From the NCBI RefSeq assembly GCF_000764305.2, contig NW_025937524.1:1-64000 (forward strand): a stretch of DNA of 64,000 nt, in the 5' to 3' direction. Each line of letters opens with the position of its first letter. Position 1 is the first letter of the stretch. Below the pieces are notes generated by a model that worked only from the letters and a program-made list of their open reading frames with translations, was not told the origin of the DNA and made no database searches. Made by a program: the position numbers and the translations under genes. The stretch comes from Hyalella azteca. Its lineage: Eukaryota > Arthropoda > Malacostraca > Amphipoda > Hyalellidae. Positions 58,871 through 64,000 of this stretch are shown piece by piece.

Positions 58871-59783
58871 TTAAAATACTCCGAAAGAGACTAGCAGGAG
58901 TCATATAAAAAACTCATATGGAAATTTTCCGAAGGCGTCGAGTCAGAATTCTTCAGAAGACGCAGGTTGGCCGCAGCAACAGCAGCAGTGACAGCAGCAA
59001 CGCTGGCCAGGCGGCTCTGCTATCCTGGATCGACGCTGTTGAGCAACAAAATTATTATATAAACATTATGATTATTTATAATGATAAATATTTTTATATT
59101 ATCGCTACATATTTCTATAAGATAAGAATAGACCAGGGACTATTTCATAAGATTACACGTCACGTTGTTTCTTCATCAATTGCAAACATTGAGACCACCA
59201 TCGACGCCAACATTATCACGATAAGGCAAAATGGATGAAAAAATTGCAGTAACATCACGGAATTAATATCTTTAATATTAAAGCCAACTAGTTGCAGATA
59301 ATTTGGAATTCGGCCTTGGGTTTAGTGTCTCGTTGCAGTTCGAGTTTTCGTGGTTTCCAAACTTAGCCAAAAATAAAGAAAATATATTCCAGTTCCTGTA
59401 AAAAAAAATATAACAGTAAAAAAAATATTCCAGTTATATTGCATTGTGACGCAAGTCAAATTACCTCAGACTTATTTTATCACCCTATAATTTTTTTTTT
59501 CAGTGGAATAATCCTGGAAATAACTTACACGGGTGAACGAAAGTTTAAAGAACGCAGAATCCCATACCTAGTGAAAAATCTCGTTAAAGGAAATCGTAAC
59601 AAAAAGTAAATGCAAAGAAGGAGCGAAAGCTAAAATTGAAAAATTGTATGTACCGAACATATGATTCTGTAAGCCTTTTTTGATTATTTATTCTCAATAA
59701 ATGTAATGTTAATAATTATAATCAAACTGGTATGGAGCATCATCTTGGAGCTCCTCCCTCCATATTAGGTCACACTGCCCCAA

Positions 59784-60096
59784 CGACCGTACCCAACTCT
59801 TCTGACAAATGACTAACGATGAAACAATAACGAGTCTTTGTAACGACCGTACTCCTAGCAAATGACTTTGAACTAACGGTGAAACAATAACGAGTCTTTG
59901 TAACGACCGTACTTCTAGCAAATGACTTTGAACTGACGGTGAAACAATAACGAGTCTTTGTAACGACCGTACTACGACCGTACTCCTGGCAAATGACTTT
60001 GAACTAACGATGAAACAATAACGAGTCTTTGTAACGACCGTACTCCTGGCAAATGACTTTGAACTAACGGTGAAACAATAACGAGTCTTTGTAAAA
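59784..60096. repeat. 60-bp minisatellite, five units
   Basis: The core is GTGAAACAATAACGAGTCTT then TGTAACGACCGTACTCC and GCAAATGACTTTGAACTAAC. One junction has an extra GACCGTACTAC. Confidence 0.92.
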
Positions 60097-60180
60097 ACAT
60101 TAATTCAATGGTAGATGTCTGGCAGGTCAGTGCTTGTCGCGTCGCATCTCGCATAACAAGCAAATAAACGGCTTGTAATC

Positions 60181-60450
60181 GTGTGCCGTAGCAACAGGTG
60201 TGCCGCCGCTAACACTAAAGTCCGGGTTCCTGACGAGAAAATCGACGCGTCACCAAGTTTCGAGTTTGAAAATTTGAGATTTTTTCGGGATAATGAAAAC
60301 CTTTTTGTTAAGAAGCAGAAGACTCGTAAATTTAAGGATACCGTGCGGGATCTCGATGAGTTTCCTGAGCGTAAGTCTAGCAAAAGTCTACCAGCTTTAG
60401 TTTATATGCCTGCCTTTACATTGGTTAATCGTTGGACAGATCGAGCTTGA
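60181..60450 (+). other. Possible exon of unknown gene (weak ERGIC2-like motif)
   Basis: An open frame encodes VRVPDEKIDASPSFEFENLR, FVKKQKTRKFKDTVRDLDEF and PE. A strong donor (GAGC|GTAAGT) follows at about 60371, and an acceptor-like GCAACAG lies at about 60197. DTVRDLDEFPE resembles the V-x-E-L-D-x-F-P start of ERGIC2 proteins, but the match is only about six residues and the expected next exon was not found. It could equally be chance. Confidence 0.3.
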
Positions 60451-60657
60451 TTTTGTTTCTGTCGTGACGACGCTCAGACAAGCCTTCATCATATTCTGCA
60501 TAAATTTGTCGGAGTTCATGAAAGACTTTTGTTGAGACAAAATTACCGATGAACTTTATTACAAACTTTAAAAATCAGTTTAAAGGCTGAGCTGTAAACC
60601 TTTTTGCTTCTGGATATATTTCAGGAGTTTATGTAGTCAGGCGTTGATTCTTCTTTA

Positions 60658-60955
60658 ACTATACACTACTCTTAACATTACATTCTTCTTCAACTTCTTT
60701 TCATAATCTATATATGTTTTTTGAATCAATATTATTATTTTTAATTTCTCTTGCAATTCGCAGAAAATTTTTGATAATTCATTCACTTGCTGCTTCATCT
60801 TCCAGCGCTTGTCCTGTTCTTCTAAGTTATTTATTTTTGTAGTTTGGTTTGGTGCTGCGGACGCCGGACGCTTGTGTTGGTGATCGACAATGCATGGCAC
60901 CGGCAGCCATTTCTTCCTTTACGATCGATCAAATTGAGTTCGCTTAATTGCCTTT
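60658..60955 (-). other. Coiled-coil-like open frame, possibly frameshifted
   Basis: On the minus strand a strong-context ATG (GAAGAAATGG, near 60915) opens MAAGAMHCRSPTQASGVRST, which stops soon after. A neighbouring frame then reads NNLEEQDKRWKMKQQVNELS and KIFCELQEKLK with heptad spacing to a TAA near 60658. A one-base change would join them, suggesting a pseudogene or an unresolved intron. No family was recognised. Confidence 0.3.
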
Positions 60956-61869
60956 TCTTTTTCTCAGTTGCAATTGCGCCTTTCATTATTCTGTTAATTC
61001 CATGGAACGAAGTATGGAGAAAATGTCTACGTAAAATCATATCCTTACTACGTAAAAAAATTATGTTAGTTGAATCGTAACTTGGTTTCTTTTTGTAGAC
61101 AGTAAGCGCGCTATAATGTATTCACTCTACCGTATACCGTCGTTCAACCGCATACGAAGGAGTTTATCACGTCTTGCATTTCTCTTCTTGGCCTTTAACG
61201 GTCTTTTTCGGGGGGTTATTGGTTAAATTAGATTTTTTAGCTATGGCAGAATTAGGAGCGCCAGTTTACATCTGCTGTGAATTCTCTATTAGCTGCAGAT
61301 CTTTACGAATTGCGACTCTGTATTGCATAGTGAACTTATTTTAAAAAATGCGTCGTTGGCCAAATTTTTGCCTCCTAGGTAATAAAAGTATAGTAATTAG
61401 TACAACTTTACCTTCGGCTGAGCTGAAAATAAGTCACGAGACTTCAAATCGGCAAAAATGTAATTAGATGGCCACTTGGTATTCAAAATTTGAACTCGAA
61501 TTTCACTCAAGTATATCTATTGGCAGCCACTGGAAGTTTCCACGAACAGATCATCACAAATTACGTTCAATGGGCTCGCGGTTAGATAAGGGGCATTAAT
61601 GGTTAGCAGCTCAAGAGCGCTTGCTATTATTCTTGTTTTCTGACACCGCCACTAATTTGGTCGCTAATTGGCTTTCAGAGACGAGCATTGCTAGGACCGA
61701 GTGCTCCGCAGGGGCCTTCTTTGGGGGCTCTCACTTCAGCGGGGGGGAGGGGTGACCATGTGGGGGGATGTAGGGGGTGAGAAGCAGTACTTTATTTGAC
61801 GAAAAAACGAGGGAGACTCAGGAATAGCGTGCAGCGATTTAACTTGTGTTATTTTGTGTCAAGTTCAAA
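60956..61869. other. Non-coding, contains a G-rich stretch
   Basis: At about 61740-61778 four G-runs (7, 4, 6 and 5 Gs) could fold as a G-quadruplex. Nothing else is supported. Confidence 0.5.
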
Positions 61870-62125
61870 ATATAGGATCAATTCATATTTTATGATCAAT
61901 TCAACTTGCGGGATCAATTCAAATTTTAGGATCAATTCAAATAAAATATTGTAGGATCAAATTGTAGGATCAACTTAAATTTTAGGATCAATTCAAATTT
62001 TAAAATCAATTCAACTTGCGGGATCAATTCAAATAGTAGGATCAATTCAAATTGAAGGATCAATTCAACTCGTCGGATCAATTCAAATTGCATGATCAAT
62101 ACAACTTGTGGGATCAATTTTTTTC
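61870..62125. repeat. GGATCAATTCAA-type 17-18-bp repeat
   Basis: About fifteen units of GGATCAATTCAAATTTTA or GGATCAATTCAACTTGCG. Each contains the palindrome AATT and GATC. Confidence 0.9.
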
Positions 62126-63423
62126 GAATGAAAAACTTGTCATGTGAAGTGTCCTACTGATCCTTTCCTACTTGCGGCAGGAAAGGTACAAATAGAAGAT
62201 TCACACTTTCGTTCCGGCGATAAGATTCATCATCGCATTCAGTCGTAATATCCGCTACTCGTGATTCATCGTCATCGAAAAGTTCACACGCACAACGAAA
62301 CCACGTAAAATTGTTCACTTGAGCAACTTTTTGTTATGCAAGTGTATGTCTATAAGGAGAAAAAAGTGACTATGTTTGTCGTGATTTAAAAGTTTAAACA
62401 AACAAATCACTAATTTGAGGAGTAGCATGAAGTAGGAAACTTGAATAATTGTTTCAATCTATGACGAAGAGCTGCCAATTACAAACGAAAATATTTTTTT
62501 TAACTCGAAGTTGATTTCTTGAAGTCTATCGATCAACAGGAATTAGGATATATATTCTCTTCTCACAAACTTTTAAAAATGATTTTTAATAGCATCACGT
62601 ATAATCTCTTGGCAATAGTTCGGCCTTGGCTTATTTAATGTACACGCAATGCCATCGTAAAAGTTCCTAGAATGTTCTGATAGCGACACTCGACCGGAGT
62701 TGGAGGGTCGACGACACTTTTTTGAGTGGCTTTGCAGTTGGCGTTGGAAATTAGCGCTGCTCTAATCAGAGCGTTCCAGGGTCCATCCTTCCTAAAGTTG
62801 CTTATCTAAAGGGTAGGTCGGCAGGCTCGTACAGAGCTGTTAGTGCTCTCAACTTGAGGCTGACGCGGCGAAATAAACTTCCAACTTACAGGCGGTCTCG
62901 TGTCTAGAGTGAGCGCTCAGCTTAAGCTGTGAATAACTGAAGTACTTGCACGCTATGGCTGATTAAGAGGTTCATTATGGAAAACGATGTTTGTTATTAT
63001 CTAAGCCAATCGCAATTGAAGTATTTTGCTTCAGTGCAAAATTATCGCTAGAGTTTTCGAAGTTTCCATTAATATTAAAATATAATAATATTAATAATAA
63101 TATTACATTTCCATTAATATTAAAACCTAATTATTCTGACGGTGTTTGTATGAATAATGATCTTTAATTGGTTTATTTAAATTTTTTGCTTACAAATATC
63201 GAATAGCAGCCACCAAGGATGCAGGCAAGAGACGTTCTGATTCACACGTTAGCAATCGATGAAAATCTTTTGGCAAAGCGGGCAGCGACTCGGCCAGGAA
63301 GCTGGCACGTTTCTAAAGGAAGTGGCTGGCAGATTTACGTCGACTTGAGGACCATACTCTATCCCAGTCACATGCCCTCTAACGGAAAAACATCGTCAGT
63401 TGATCATAACGTTTATAATTTAG
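62126..63423. other. Non-coding, nothing recognised
   Basis: TTTCCATTAATATTAAAA is duplicated near 63,065-63,125 around an ATAATATTAATAATAATATT palindrome. A 72-codon frame at 63219 has no recognised motif. Confidence 0.45.
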
Positions 63424-63562
63424 TAATAGTTCAATAGTGTTCAATAGTGGCTATTGAACACTATTGAACATAATTGAACGCTATTTTAAAGTGTTCAATA
63501 GTGTTCAATAGAGTTCAATAGTGTTCAATAGCCACTATTGAACACTATTGAACACTATTTTA
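63424..63562. repeat. Large palindrome of GTTCAATAGT units
   Basis: GTTCAATAGTGTTCAATAG, TGG and CTATTGAACACTATTGAAC form one hairpin at about 63429-63469. Its reverse complement recurs with a CCA loop at about 63512-63552. The whole 130-bp block is also palindromic. Confidence 0.88.
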
Positions 63563-64000
63563 ATAATTTTTATTTACCAGCTTATCGGGCAGTTCGTCGG
63601 CCAAATCTTGCCTATAAAATTTGGTATAGCCTAAGAAGAAAATTTCAGATTCGATATAATATTCAGAAATATTTTAGTTATGATATAACGGTTACCATTT
63701 TCGAGATCGACACCAATGATGGTGAACTTGTATAATTTATGTTTGGTTGTTATTTCTCTAGAAGCAAGACAATAAACATACGGAACTATCATGCTGCGCG
63801 CCTGTCCAGGACACGGCAGTTGAATTTTAGTGTCATCTGAAGTGTCCACTACGAGGTCAGTGCATAAATTCAACTAAATTTCTATCAATTTTATCGAGGA
63901 AATTATAGAGATAAACTTCAGAAAATGTTAATGTCAATTTAATGTTAATATTCAACTTACTTTTACTTCTCTTCACTAGCAATAAAATCGGTAGTTAAAT
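63563..64000. other. Right edge, nothing recognised
   Basis: AT-rich sequence without supported features. Short overlapping frames occur on both strands with no motif. Confidence 0.5.

Overview
The window is eukaryotic, and probably from an arthropod. Both recognisable genes are split by spliceosomal introns and encode typical animal proteins. The rest is AT-rich non-coding DNA with many tandem repeats and short transposons. A malacostracan crustacean such as an amphipod would fit the minisatellite load and the short-element content, but that is inference, because nothing here identifies the species directly.

Left third (about 1-28,700). Two genes lie tail to tail. A seven-exon SNAP29 gene (1823-4635, + strand) encodes a 290-residue protein with Qb and Qc SNARE motifs and no cysteine. 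It is a soluble SNARE used in autophagosome, endosome and secretory fusion. A fifteen-exon anoctamin/TMEM16 gene (26764 down to 8110, - strand) joins in frame into 1139 codons. All six expected calcium-coordinating positions are present, and the sequence looks closest to the vertebrate ANO3-7 group. About 3.5 kb of apparent 3' UTR and intergenic DNA separates the two stop codons. The two proteins have no obvious shared pathway; both act at membranes.

The most unusual structure is inside the anoctamin gene. Three separate minisatellites are built from its own exon-intron boundaries. Intron 8 carries 23 extra copies of its 5' splice site, intron 9 carries 11 copies of its exon end plus 5' splice site, and intron 13 carries about six copies of its 3' splice site plus the first 15 exon bases. 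Intron 6 holds an array of 17 perfect TGACGTCA palindromes (the CREB/ATF site). Intron 5 appears to use a GC donor. Intron 4 holds a long foldback whose loop contains a near-copy of 20 nt of exon 5. Introns 2 and 3 carry hAT-like and piggyBac-like MITEs.

Right part (about 28,700-64,000). No gene could be assembled here. It holds a degraded 3' end of a non-LTR retrotransposon, three copies of a foldback repeat with an (ACGG)n core, a near-palindromic MITE with TA flanks, a second piggyBac-like MITE, several perfect palindromes, and more than a dozen unrelated minisatellites with units of 17 to 130 bp. A few exon-like fragments are reported at low confidence. The long open frames over the minisatellites are artefacts of unit length and composition.
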